Assembly: GCA_030706105.1 (NCBI GenBank)
Contig: JAUZPC010000008.1
Coordinates: 1-22,350 of the forward strand
Direction: 5' to 3'
Source of the DNA: Bacteroidota bacterium
GTDB taxonomy: Bacteria > Bacteroidota > Ignavibacteria > Ignavibacteriales > Ignavibacteriaceae
Length of the DNA stretch: 22,350 nucleotides
How positions within the stretch are numbered: the first letter of the stretch is position 1; every line of letters starts with the position of its first letter. A model generated the notes under the pieces. It was not told the origin of the DNA. It did no database searches and was given only the letters and a program-made list of their open reading frames with translations. Both the position numbers and the translations under genes were made by a program. Shown here in pieces: positions 9,301 to 15,837 of this stretch.

Positions 9301-9671
9301 TTAAAGAAGAAGTGGATAACAATGAGTTTATTGTACCGGATCAGATTAGAAGAAACATCTATCTTATATTTAAAGAAATTTTAAATAATATGATAAAGCA
9401 CTCTGCTACAGAAACGGCAGAACTTGATTTAGTTGTTGAAGCTGGTTCAGTTTTTATAAAGCTAAAAGACTTCGGACAGGGCATCCTTAACCTTTCCGGA
9501 ACTTTTACTGATTATAATACAATAAAATGTGCTTTCGGGCATGAGAATAAGTCTTTTGGACATGGACTTAAAAATATTTTCACCAGAGCTGAGGAGATTA
9601 AAGGAAGTTTAACTATCACGTCTAAACCAAAGGAAGGATCTTCGTTTTCGTTTTTTGTTAAAATAACCTAA
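6309..9671 (+). CDS. FG-GAP/ASPIC-sensor histidine kinase fusion (NarL-type kinase)
   Basis: A 1120-residue membrane histidine kinase with a large periplasmic propeller-like sensor. Order: signal peptide (1-25, ending TLIAQ); Ycf48/BNR-like region (about 30-310, with GWIGGD and GWVCGENG); seven FG-GAP/VCBS calcium loops of the D-x-D/N-x-D-G type beginning at D339, D407, D460, D511, D567, D618 and D668; an ASPIC/UnbV domain (about 698-790, SGSGY core); three membrane helices (about 814-835, 845-865, 868-896). A HisKA_3 helix follows with phospho-acceptor H916 in ARDLHDD, then a HATPase with N-box N1026/N1027, D1054-F-G-Q-G and G1084-H-G-L. With a cleaved signal, three helices put the kinase in the cytoplasm. 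The start is TTG: no ATG occurs between it and the in-frame stop at 6261. There is no PAS, HAMP or receiver domain. The response regulator 62 bases downstream is the probable partner. The ligand is unknown. Confidence 0.9.
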   Translation: MKLCLKIYLILSLCLIAGHCTLIAQNINKDKELTWVRVDSPVKIDFSSVNLFSSGNGIISGNYLLDIQDDHLKIFNPQPPSLSIDISFALNKKEIWAAKTLMSSESNFYFFDGKKWTIITNPLSNAIFCMYFKDKNTGWIGGDRELAFYNGKKWKKIPFPTINGSVNKLYGTSENDFWMQTGYTELFHYLNGQCYQVLKGVQLFEISKNGIKYALTDKGFYKIIDGTPKFIMTFPSSVKLSCLYILNDSCYWGAGPGGYVYRFANSRWSSFKLSTEQSLVDINFLTDSEGWVCGENGTVFRLAFPSAIETTKISGGFKKKKITGISTELNSEYGVAIDDINNDGLKDIYSACLFHPSRYYENISVVDQNKINYVQFAEKAAERNITAFSNKETNKANPIFLGVGLADLENSGSQDIYVCNLLGKNKLLINDGKGSFDDVSAEKNRGVGNDERTNSVIFGDVDNDGDLDMFIANEESTNRLFLNDGTGHFSEITETAGLESQGGGTSAAFGDLDGDGRIDLCVTNWNAENKIYKNVTQNGKVKFIDVSNLSTIADSKNDKNNAVVFGDVNNDGLLDIFISRRKSPNSLYINLGNFRFKDCANEMLGRDTLLTYGAVFADFDNDGFLDLYISNVGTNKLYKNIGGKKFIDVTNEYNAAVSGYGTGSAVGDIDNDGDIDIYTAVYINGESTLLLNNINNRNFFTINVQGTISNRDAVGVKVWLYEAGHLYDKNYLRGYREICSGSGYCSHSSKEVHFGADFSKSFDILILFPVSGITKILYNQKPGQRLFVREEEDYAAFSTLSLKSIMRFIKNPATHIAAIEYAVFFIICLISVRVGKKKYSWDNYTLLIIHSACLIAFTGFLIYFDKSGFFLSIVFPVLLIGILFILVHLIYHSIILKRIAKKEREIIRDRIARDLHDDLASTLSSAQIYTELLKYNKKSSEHFDLVNKIAVLLKDSSDAITDIIWNIAPVHDNMEHLTFKLRTLAIENCRVNSIKLEVKEEVDNNEFIVPDQIRRNIYLIFKEILNNMIKHSATETAELDLVVEAGSVFIKLKDFGQGILNLSGTFTDYNTIKCAFGHENKSFGHGLKNIFTRAEEIKGSLTITSKPKEGSSFSFFVKIT

Positions 9672-9733
9672 ATGAGTTATTGTTTTTTATTTCAATTATA
9701 TCAATTATGTAGTATTATTTCAGAAGATTATTT

Positions 9734-10366
9734 ATGCCGATAAAAGTTTCAATAATTGAAGATCATAAACCTTTCAGGGAAAGTCTAATCTATATTTTCT
9801 CTTCAACTGAAGGTTTTGTCTTAGGCAACGCTTTCTCTTCTATTGAAGAAGCGATGGAGTCAATGGAGTACTGTGATCTTATCTTATTGGATATAAATCT
9901 TCCGGGGTTGTCGGGAATTGAAGGCATTCCTCTTCTAAAAAACAAGTTTCCGGAAGTGAAAATATTAATTCTTACTATTTTTGAGGATGATGACAACATA
10001 TTTAAAGCAATTTTAAATGGTGCTGATGGGTATATCCTTAAAAAAACGCCTCCTTTACGCCTTATTCAGGCAATTGAAGATGCTGTCATGGGCGGATCTC
10101 CAATGTCACCCGTTATTGCAAAAAAAACATTAGACTTATTTAAAAAATATGCTCCGGTTAAGGAAGAGGAAGATTTTGGACTTACTGACAGGGAAAATGA
10201 AATATTATCTTGTTTGGTTAACGGACTAAATAACGATGACATTTCTGATAAATTGTTTATTAGTATTCAGACAGTAAGAAATCACATAAAACACATTTAT
10301 GAAAAATTGCATGTGCACTCTAAGTCTCAGGCAGTAATCAAAGCTATCCGGCAGGGCATTTTTTAA
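9734..10366 (+). CDS. NarL/LuxR-family response regulator
   Basis: A DNA-binding response regulator, 210 residues, typical in length. The receiver (about 1-120) has the acidic pair E9/D10, phospho-acceptor D53 in LLDINLPG, T81 and K103 in YILKK. The output domain (about 145-210) is a LuxR-type helix-turn-helix starting LTDRENEIL, with recognition-helix sequence SIQTVRNHIKHIYEKL. The kinase 62 bases upstream is of the HisKA_3 type, which normally pairs with this class of regulator, so the cognate link is well founded on family knowledge. It starts with ATG; upstream AGAAGA is a weak ribosome site. There is no strong terminator between kinase and regulator, so co-transcription is likely. Targets are not visible; the secreted kelch gene directly behind is the nearest candidate. 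Confidence 0.95.
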   Translation: MPIKVSIIEDHKPFRESLIYIFSSTEGFVLGNAFSSIEEAMESMEYCDLILLDINLPGLSGIEGIPLLKNKFPEVKILILTIFEDDDNIFKAILNGADGYILKKTPPLRLIQAIEDAVMGGSPMSPVIAKKTLDLFKKYAPVKEEEDFGLTDRENEILSCLVNGLNNDDISDKLFISIQTVRNHIKHIYEKLHVHSKSQAVIKAIRQGIF

Positions 10367-10496
10367 GCTTTCAGCTATTTATTCCTTACTTTATCTCATT
10401 TCCCTGATTTCTCTTATCACGTAAAATGACCTATTTAGGTTATTGAGCTTTTCAATATAGTTTCTCAATTTTAAGTATAAATCTACAGGAGCTTTT

Positions 10497-11969
10497 ATGA
10501 AGAAGTTGTTAATACTTATTTTCCCTTTGTTATTACAGATTACTTTGTTTTCACAGGTCACTTATACACAGGGGCCTAAACTTAACACTGCCAGAACGTC
10601 TGCTTCCGGTACAAAATTAAACGACGGTAGAATACTTATTGCCGGGGGCCACGGAATCGGTTTCTTGAAACTTAACAGTGCGGAGATTTGGAGCCCGGGG
10701 ACCAACACTTTTCAGCAATACACAATGAATGATTATAGGGACTTTGCCGGTGTTGTTAAGCTGTCTAATGGCAGGGTTATGCTTATCGGAGGTATGAGCG
10801 GCGATTTAGGTGTTGGGCAATTGTCAAGTATGGAAGTTTTCAACCCTGCTGATAATTCATTTACGTCTGTATGCAACTTGGGCTTTGGTGCCAGAACCAT
10901 GGCTAATGGTACCGAGTTAACTTCTGGAAAAGTTCTTATTGCCGGATGTTGGTGGGATGCAAATACTGCTCTTTATGGAGATATTTATGACCCTGTATCT
11001 AATACTTGCATTGCGACGGGGCAACTCACTACTGCGAGAGCAAATCCTTTCCTCTTACCTATGAATGATGGAACCGCTTTATTAATGGGTGGAGTTAACC
11101 CATATAGTGGTCCGACATTTGAAAGTGTTGAACTTTATGACCCGAGCACTAATCAATTTTCACTCTTCCAAGAGACTTTTATTCCGGGTGAAACTCTTTG
11201 GGTGCCCAGCTATGGCCGTGCCGATGAGGCCGCGACTATAAGGATGAAAAATGGTAAATATTTAATGCTGGCCGGTAAATCCAGTAATGATGTAGGTTAT
11301 TATTCTTTAGTTACAATTGACCCTGCTACTAAAAGTATTGCCCTGCTGCATACTTCTCCGGAAATCCCTAACTATAATGTGTATACCGGAGATTCTGTCG
11401 GTGTTTATAGTATTTTGCTGGACACTGCTAAAGACTATTGCTATCTTATATGTGTTAAGAGTACCAGTGCACCATATTATGAAACCAGTTTTAAGGTTGT
11501 AGATCTCAAAACAAATACTCTTTTCTCATTAAACGATCATTTCGTCATACCTTATGGCTGCTGGGATATACCAAGATATGTACTTAATGACAGTAGAATA
11601 TTTTTTGTAGGAGGCAGTACCTCTAATAATTTTGATTGTTTGGACAGTACTTTCTTTTATACTGTTCAGGTGCCTACGGGTGTAAATGATAAGAATAATT
11701 TGCCAAATGGCTATTCGCTAAGCCAAAATTATCCTAATCCATTTAATCCTTCTACAAAAATTAAATTTACCCTTCCGGGCAATGAGTTTGTTTCCCTTAA
11801 GGTCTATGACGTTGTTGGCAGGGAGGTTAGTACAATTATTAATGAACAAAAGGTTGCAGGGAATTATGAGATAACTTTTAATGCGTCCTCATTATCCAGC
11901 GGCGTTTATTTCTATAAATTAAGCACAAAAAGTTATTCCGAAAGCAGGAAAATGATTTTAATCAAATAG
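10497..11969 (+). CDS. Secreted kelch-repeat protein with T9SS type A sorting domain
   Basis: An exported beta-propeller protein of 490 residues. A Sec signal peptide (1-20, ending TLFSQ) is followed by about six kelch-type blades, each with a hydrophobic strand ending in a Gly pair: ILIAGGHG, VMLIGGMSG, VLIAGCWW, ALLMGGVNP, YLMLAGKSS and FFVGGSTS. This suggests a six-bladed kelch/galactose-oxidase-like propeller, without visible copper-site evidence. Residues from about 402 form the C-terminal sorting domain: QNYPNPFNPSTKIKF, VYDVVGREV, the conserved SLSSGVYFYKL and a short basic end. Type IX secretion takes such proteins across the outer membrane and removes this domain. The ATG has AGGAGC seven bases upstream. 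It lies 130 bases behind the response regulator and is closed by a strong terminator. Ligand or substrate is unknown. Confidence 0.88.
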   Translation: MKKLLILIFPLLLQITLFSQVTYTQGPKLNTARTSASGTKLNDGRILIAGGHGIGFLKLNSAEIWSPGTNTFQQYTMNDYRDFAGVVKLSNGRVMLIGGMSGDLGVGQLSSMEVFNPADNSFTSVCNLGFGARTMANGTELTSGKVLIAGCWWDANTALYGDIYDPVSNTCIATGQLTTARANPFLLPMNDGTALLMGGVNPYSGPTFESVELYDPSTNQFSLFQETFIPGETLWVPSYGRADEAATIRMKNGKYLMLAGKSSNDVGYYSLVTIDPATKSIALLHTSPEIPNYNVYTGDSVGVYSILLDTAKDYCYLICVKSTSAPYYETSFKVVDLKTNTLFSLNDHFVIPYGCWDIPRYVLNDSRIFFVGGSTSNNFDCLDSTFFYTVQVPTGVNDKNNLPNGYSLSQNYPNPFNPSTKIKFTLPGNEFVSLKVYDVVGREVSTIINEQKVAGNYEITFNASSLSSGVYFYKLSTKSYSESRKMILIK

Positions 11970-11981
11970 GGAAAACATATT

Positions 11982-12021
11982 CAATGGGCAGGCATTAAAT
12001 TATCTGCCCATTGGATTTTTT
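11982..12021 (+). terminator. Intrinsic terminator after kelch gene
   Basis: A perfect 10-bp stem, CAATGGGCAG (11982-11991) with CTGCCCATTG (12004-12013), has a 12-base loop, then GA and six T residues (12016-12021). It starts 12 bases after the stop codon, so transcription of the kelch gene should end before the cytochrome gene. Confidence 0.9.
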
Positions 12022-12107
12022 AAGATTTTTACTCTAAAAAATTATTAAAATATAATATCTAAATCTTCAAGCCAATGTTGCTTATATGTTGGTTATGAAA
12101 GCTGCCA

Positions 12108-13055
12108 ATGAAAAAAATATTTATAATCTCCGGAATTGTTTTATTATTTATTACTGTCTTTGTATCTGGGAGTCTAATCTATATAAATTCTGCTTACCCG
12201 GTATCATCACCCCCTGAAAATATTAAAATTTCTCCAACATCTGAAATGCTGAACAGAGGGGAGTATCTTGCAAAACATGTTGCGTACTGTATTTATTGTC
12301 ATTCAGAAAGAGACATAAATAAATTTGCATGTCCGCTGGTTGAGGGGACGGAAGGTAAAGGGGGAGAGAAGTTTGGTGATGATGGAGGTTATCCCGGTTA
12401 TATTTATGTGAAAAATATTACTCCTGCTTCAATTGGTGGATGGTCTGACGGCGAACTGATTAGAGCAGTTACTTGCGGTGTTACTAAAGATAATTTTCCA
12501 ATTTTCCCGGTTATGAATTATGCCGGCTTCAATACACTTTCTAAATCTGATTTGTATTCAATAGTCGCTTTTATAAGGACTTTGAAGCCAATAAAAAATG
12601 ATGTCCCTTTTTCTAAAATCAATTTCCCTACAAATATTTTTATAAAAATGTTACCCTTAAAAAACTCTTCCCCTGTAGAAGAAATTGATACCAGTAATAT
12701 AATTGAATATGGTAAATATTTAGCAAATATTGCATCCTGTAAATATTGCCATAGCCCTTTCTCAAAGGGAAGGACCATAAAAGGCAAAGAATTTATTGGG
12801 ACCAGACCTTTCATAGTAAACGGCAAAACTATTTATTCCCCAAATATTACTCCGGATAATAGAACGGGTATAGGTAACCTTTCTGCTGAAAAATTTATTA
12901 GATTATTTAAGAAATATGATGCGGCGTCTATAAAGAATAATTCAGACTGTTTAAATTGTATTATGCCCTGGGTTATATTTTCAGGAATGACTGAAACTGA
13001 TCTAAAGTCAATCTACTCATACTTAAAAACTCTTCCCGCCATTTATGCTGAATAA
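12108..13055 (+). CDS. Membrane-anchored dihaem cytochrome c
   Basis: An electron-carrier protein of 315 residues with two cytochrome c domains. An uncleaved-looking hydrophobic N-terminus (about 4-27) anchors it facing the periplasm. Haem motif 1 is C61-I-Y-C64-H65 and motif 2 is C211-K-Y-C214-H215. Likely sixth ligands are the methionines in FPVMNYAGF (about 137) and CIMPW (about 286). Each domain starts with the same GEYLA/GKYLA helix and has an N-I-T-P segment, so the halves are an internal duplication of the type found in cytochrome subunits of periplasmic dehydrogenases. An extra C281-x2-C284 lacks the histidine and should not bind haem c. No dehydrogenase or oxidase gene is adjacent. 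It is isolated between two strong terminators, so it has its own promoter, which I could not identify. Confidence 0.88.
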   Translation: MKKIFIISGIVLLFITVFVSGSLIYINSAYPVSSPPENIKISPTSEMLNRGEYLAKHVAYCIYCHSERDINKFACPLVEGTEGKGGEKFGDDGGYPGYIYVKNITPASIGGWSDGELIRAVTCGVTKDNFPIFPVMNYAGFNTLSKSDLYSIVAFIRTLKPIKNDVPFSKINFPTNIFIKMLPLKNSSPVEEIDTSNIIEYGKYLANIASCKYCHSPFSKGRTIKGKEFIGTRPFIVNGKTIYSPNITPDNRTGIGNLSAEKFIRLFKKYDAASIKNNSDCLNCIMPWVIFSGMTETDLKSIYSYLKTLPAIYAE

Positions 13056-13108
13056 TTAAACATACTTCCGCGTAATTCATTCTTTTTACGTGTAAAATTA
13101 TGGTATGG

Positions 13109-13154
13109 TAGTGAAAAAAGCACTAAAAAATACTTTTTTCACTATTGTTTTTTT
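13109..13154 (+). terminator. Intrinsic terminator after cytochrome c gene
   Basis: A perfect 12-bp stem, TAGTGAAAAAAG (13109-13120) with its complement (13133-13144), has a 12-base loop, followed by TTG and seven T residues. It lies 53 bases after the cytochrome stop codon. The stem is AT-rich, so strength is moderate; the A-tract/T-tract symmetry could also work weakly on the minus strand. Confidence 0.7.
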
Positions 13155-13211
13155 ATTATCTTAGTACTCCAAGTTGGAAAACGAAAATTTTTTTACAATA
13201 AATTGTCGCAT

Positions 13212-13220
13212 AAAGGAGGG
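13212..13220 (+). promoter_or_regulatory. Strong ribosome binding site (AAAGGAGGG)
   Basis: This is the best Shine-Dalgarno match in the window, two bases before the ATG at 13223 as measured from the last G and eight bases from the AGGAG core. Most other starts here have weak or no Shine-Dalgarno, so this small gene is probably translated at a high rate. Confidence 0.75.
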
Positions 13221-13222
13221 AT

Positions 13223-13450
13223 ATGGCGAAAATCAATTTCACTAAAAAACCATATTCAGAACAGGTGAGGATTCTTAAAGATTATCTAAACAGGCGAGAA
13301 CAGCATTTGAATCAAGGTGAGATCTCTGTAAAGCAGCTTGTAAAACGTTTTAAACATAACCGCTACTATACTGACAAAGCTAAATTTTTCTATTTTGCCA
13401 AGCTTCTAAGTTCCGCAAGAGCTGAACAAGCAAAGAGCATTAAATCTTAA
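13223..13450 (+). CDS. Small basic hypothetical protein
   Basis: I do not recognise this 75-residue product. It has 18 Lys/Arg against 6 Asp/Glu, no signal peptide, no membrane helix and no cysteine. The sequence looks all-helical: a helix from about 12 to 30 (SEQVRILKDYLNRREQ), a turn at NQGE, a second helix (ISVKQLVKRFKHN), then an aromatic patch FFYFAKLL. Composition would suit binding to nucleic acid or ribosomes, but that is only inference. Evidence that it is real: an excellent ribosome site directly before the ATG, an isolated position after a terminator, and a clean frame with a normal amino-acid mix. A possible weak hairpin follows at 13505-13554. Nothing in the neighbourhood points to a specific role. 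Confidence 0.7.
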   Translation: MAKINFTKKPYSEQVRILKDYLNRREQHLNQGEISVKQLVKRFKHNRYYTDKAKFFYFAKLLSSARAEQAKSIKS

Positions 13451-13504
13451 GGCTTTTCAGCTTCAGGTCACATCTAACGTCTTTTGCGATATTAAGCATT
13501 TCAT

Positions 13505-13554
13505 TGCCTTCTACATTACTTTAGTTTTATTATTAGCTAATGATTAAGAAGGCA
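13505..13554 (+). other. Possible hairpin behind the small basic gene
   Basis: TGCCTTCT (13505-13512) pairs with AGAAGGCA (13547-13554), with a short inner TTAG/CTAA pairing in the 34-base loop. Only four T residues follow, so terminator function is doubtful. The region 13451-13662 holds nothing else I can support. Confidence 0.3.
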
Positions 13555-13662
13555 TTTTAATGTTAATCATATTACTATCTCTATTTCCATAAGATACAGT
13601 AAATTATAAGCTCAACGAATGCTTTGTTACATATTATTATTTCTTTACAAGATAGTGTTTAA

Positions 13663-14526
13663 ATGAATATCTCAATAGGCAAATTCACTTTACATAGTAT
13701 AAATACCGGTTATTTAAAATTAGACGGTGGGGGAATGTTTGGTATAATCCCTAAACCTTTATGGGAAAAGTATAATAATTTTGATTCCAGAAATAGGGTT
13801 CTTTTAGCTGCACGCATTCTCTTATTAACCTCTTCAGATAGAAATATTCTTGTTGATACCGGATGCGGTCATAAATGGAATGGTAAAATGAATGATCTAT
13901 ATGATTTTACTTCTGAAAACCTGCTTGAAGAATCACTTAAAAAATTAAATCTCACACGGCATAACATAACAGATGTAATCTTCACCCATCTGCATTTTGA
14001 CCATGCCGGGGGTTCAACTTATTGGGAAGATGGCAAATTATTACCTTATTTCCCCAATGCGCAATATTACGTACAAAAACAAAATTACGATTGGGCTGTT
14101 AACCCTACAGAGCTGGATAAATCAAGCTATTTAAAAGAAAATTTTACTCCATTGTTTGACACTGGACTGCTTAACTTGCTTTCCCCCGGCCAAAAAATTG
14201 ACGATAATATCGATTTGGAAGTGCTTAATGGGCATACGATCGGGCAGCAGCTTGTAAAAATTTCTGATGATAGCAGTACTTTATTATTTTGTGCTGATCT
14301 AATTCCTTTTTGCTCGCATATAAATCTGCCCTATATTATGTCTTATGATTTACAACCGTTATTGACGCTCCTTGAGAAAAAGAAATTCCTTGATTTAGCT
14401 TATGAAAATAATTGGTATCTCTTTCTGGAACATGATCCTCTTTTTGAATATATTACTATTGATAAAAAAGAAAATAAATTTATTGTAAAAAACTCCTATG
14501 CAGACAACTCAAGTAAATTTGAATGA
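13663..14526 (+). CDS. Metallo-beta-lactamase-fold hydrolase
   Basis: A cytosolic binuclear-zinc hydrolase of the MBL superfamily, 287 residues. The metal ligands are all visible: H109-L-H111-F-D113-H114, H191 in NGHTIGQ, D212 in FCADL, and H257 in LEHDP. The lone-domain layout and the SPGQKIDDNIDLEVLNGHT region resemble the lactonase/aryl-ester-hydrolase branch rather than true beta-lactamases or RNases; the exact substrate cannot be told. No signal peptide. It opens a tight three-gene cluster: its last 29 bases overlap the Rieske gene, which is followed two bases later by queG. I found no clear promoter in the 212 bases upstream. The overlap suggests translational coupling with the Rieske protein. 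Confidence 0.88.
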   Translation: MNISIGKFTLHSINTGYLKLDGGGMFGIIPKPLWEKYNNFDSRNRVLLAARILLLTSSDRNILVDTGCGHKWNGKMNDLYDFTSENLLEESLKKLNLTRHNITDVIFTHLHFDHAGGSTYWEDGKLLPYFPNAQYYVQKQNYDWAVNPTELDKSSYLKENFTPLFDTGLLNLLSPGQKIDDNIDLEVLNGHTIGQQLVKISDDSSTLLFCADLIPFCSHINLPYIMSYDLQPLLTLLEKKKFLDLAYENNWYLFLEHDPLFEYITIDKKENKFIVKNSYADNSSKFE

Positions 14527-14839
14527 TGGTTACATTAAAGTTTGTAAAACTGAAGAAATCCCTGAAAATTCCTGTAAAATCTTTTTCTTAGATGATAAAG
14601 AGATTGTAGTATTTAAAAATAATGGTAATTTTTTTGCTTTTGATAATAATTGCCCTCATCAAAACTCTCCGGTTCTGTCTCAGGGATTTATAGAAGATGA
14701 CTATTTGGTTTGCCCTAACCATTTATTTATGTTTAATCTTGAAACAGGGAAAATGAAAACAACAGGCCTAAAACTAAGGAAGCATTCAGTGCTATTAGAA
14801 GATGGCAGTATTTTTGTTAAATTAAACAGTGATACGTAA
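14498..14839 (+). CDS. Small Rieske [2Fe-2S] protein
   Basis: A stand-alone Rieske ferredoxin-like protein of 113 residues. The cluster ligands are C52-P-H54 and C72-P-N-H75, the two-Cys/two-His Rieske pattern, with hydrophobic beta segments around them. It resembles NirD or dioxygenase-ferredoxin components, which pass electrons to a partner enzyme. No signal peptide or membrane anchor, so cytosolic. The ATG at 14498 lies inside the 3' end of the MBL-fold gene (29-base overlap in another frame), and no later ATG occurs before the domain begins. The next gene, queG, starts two bases after its stop. No nitrite reductase or oxygenase gene is nearby, so the electron acceptor is unknown; involvement with QueG would be speculation. 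Confidence 0.88.
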   Translation: MQTTQVNLNDGYIKVCKTEEIPENSCKIFFLDDKEIVVFKNNGNFFAFDNNCPHQNSPVLSQGFIEDDYLVCPNHLFMFNLETGKMKTTGLKLRKHSVLLEDGSIFVKLNSDT

Positions 14840-14841
14840 GA

Positions 14842-15765
14842 ATGCTTTTTCTGGATAAGTCGGAAATATCAAAATTAGCTAAAGAGCTCAATTTTAACCT
14901 GATAGGTTTTACCAAAGTGAAAGAGCTAAATAAAGAAGTTAGCAAGCTTTCTGAATGGATTAGTAAGGGGCTTCATGCAAAAATGGGATATATGGAAAGG
15001 AATATTGAAAAGAAATTAAGTGTTAAAAATGTCCTTCCGACTGCTGAAAGCGTAATTTCATTGGGTGTTAACTATTATCATGATATAGAGTATGACAATA
15101 GAAGCAATATGGGGAGAATATCCAGATATGCCGCCGGTAAGGATTACCATAATGTAATTGAAGAAAAAATTGAAAAACTTATTGCTCGTATAATTGAATA
15201 TTATCCGGATTTTCAGTCAAAGTACTATGTAGATTCCGGTCCGGTAATGGATAAAGCGTGGGCTGTAAATGCAGGTTTGGGCTGGATGGGGAAAAACAGT
15301 AATATTATAAATGCACAGATCGGGAGTTGGTTCTTTATTGGGAACATAATAACTAACTATGCATTTGAATATGATGTACCTGTCAAAGATAAATGCGGAA
15401 CTTGTACTGCCTGTATTGAGGCCTGCCCTACCAGTGCAATTATACAACCCTATGTTGTGGATTCAAACAAATGTATCTCATATCTTACAATTGAAAACAA
15501 AGGTGATATCTCTGATGATTTTAAGGGTAAATTTAATAATAGGATATTCGGCTGCGATATCTGCCAGGAGGTCTGTCCTTGGAATATCAAATTTGCAAAA
15601 GAGACTACGGAAGAGGCCTTTTCTGTTATTAATAAAGAAATTGACTTGGATAGTCTTGAATTTATTACCAGTGAAGAATTTAATCAGAAATACAAAAACT
15701 CACCCATAAAAAGAGCTAAGTTAAAGGGAATGATACGCAATGCAAATTTCCTGAAGTTGAAGTAA
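14842..15765 (+). CDS. queG: Epoxyqueuosine reductase (QueG)
   Basis: Catalyses the last step of queuosine biosynthesis, reduction of epoxyqueuosine to queuosine at position 34 of tRNAs with GUN anticodons, using cobalamin and two [4Fe-4S] clusters. The family's VDSGP segment carries D131, the proposed proton donor, followed by the conserved AGLGWMGKN. Cluster ligands are C185, C188, C191 with C245, and C195, C211 with C238, C241, in the CGTCTAC and CDICQEVCPWN motifs. At 307 residues it lacks the C-terminal HEAT-like extension of the E. coli enzyme, as do many short orthologues. Its start lies two bases after the Rieske stop, with no obvious ribosome site, suggesting coupled translation in the three-gene cluster. 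No other queuosine gene is visible here. Confidence 0.95.
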   Translation: MLFLDKSEISKLAKELNFNLIGFTKVKELNKEVSKLSEWISKGLHAKMGYMERNIEKKLSVKNVLPTAESVISLGVNYYHDIEYDNRSNMGRISRYAAGKDYHNVIEEKIEKLIARIIEYYPDFQSKYYVDSGPVMDKAWAVNAGLGWMGKNSNIINAQIGSWFFIGNIITNYAFEYDVPVKDKCGTCTACIEACPTSAIIQPYVVDSNKCISYLTIENKGDISDDFKGKFNNRIFGCDICQEVCPWNIKFAKETTEEAFSVINKEIDLDSLEFITSEEFNQKYKNSPIKRAKLKGMIRNANFLKLK

Positions 15766-15780
15766 ACAAAAAAAACTTAG

Positions 15781-15811
15781 TTGTTAAATTATTAAAAATT
15801 TGATACCTTTA
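15781..15811 (+). promoter_or_regulatory. Predicted promoter of TPM gene (TTG-N20-TACCTTTA)
   Basis: TTG at 15781-15783, 20 bases, then TACCTTTA at 15804-15811, about 26 bases before the ATG. Same spacing and core as the promoters at 3055, 6258 and 16372. It begins 15 bases after the queG stop, so the next gene forms a new transcript. Confidence 0.6.
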
Positions 15812-15837
15812 GTTAGTAATTAAACCGGAAAAATACT

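Noticed and set aside
9662..9688. Hairpin AATAAC/GTTATT followed by six T residues between kinase and regulator
   Set aside because: Only six base pairs with one G-C pair; too weak to call a terminator, although slight attenuation cannot be excluded.
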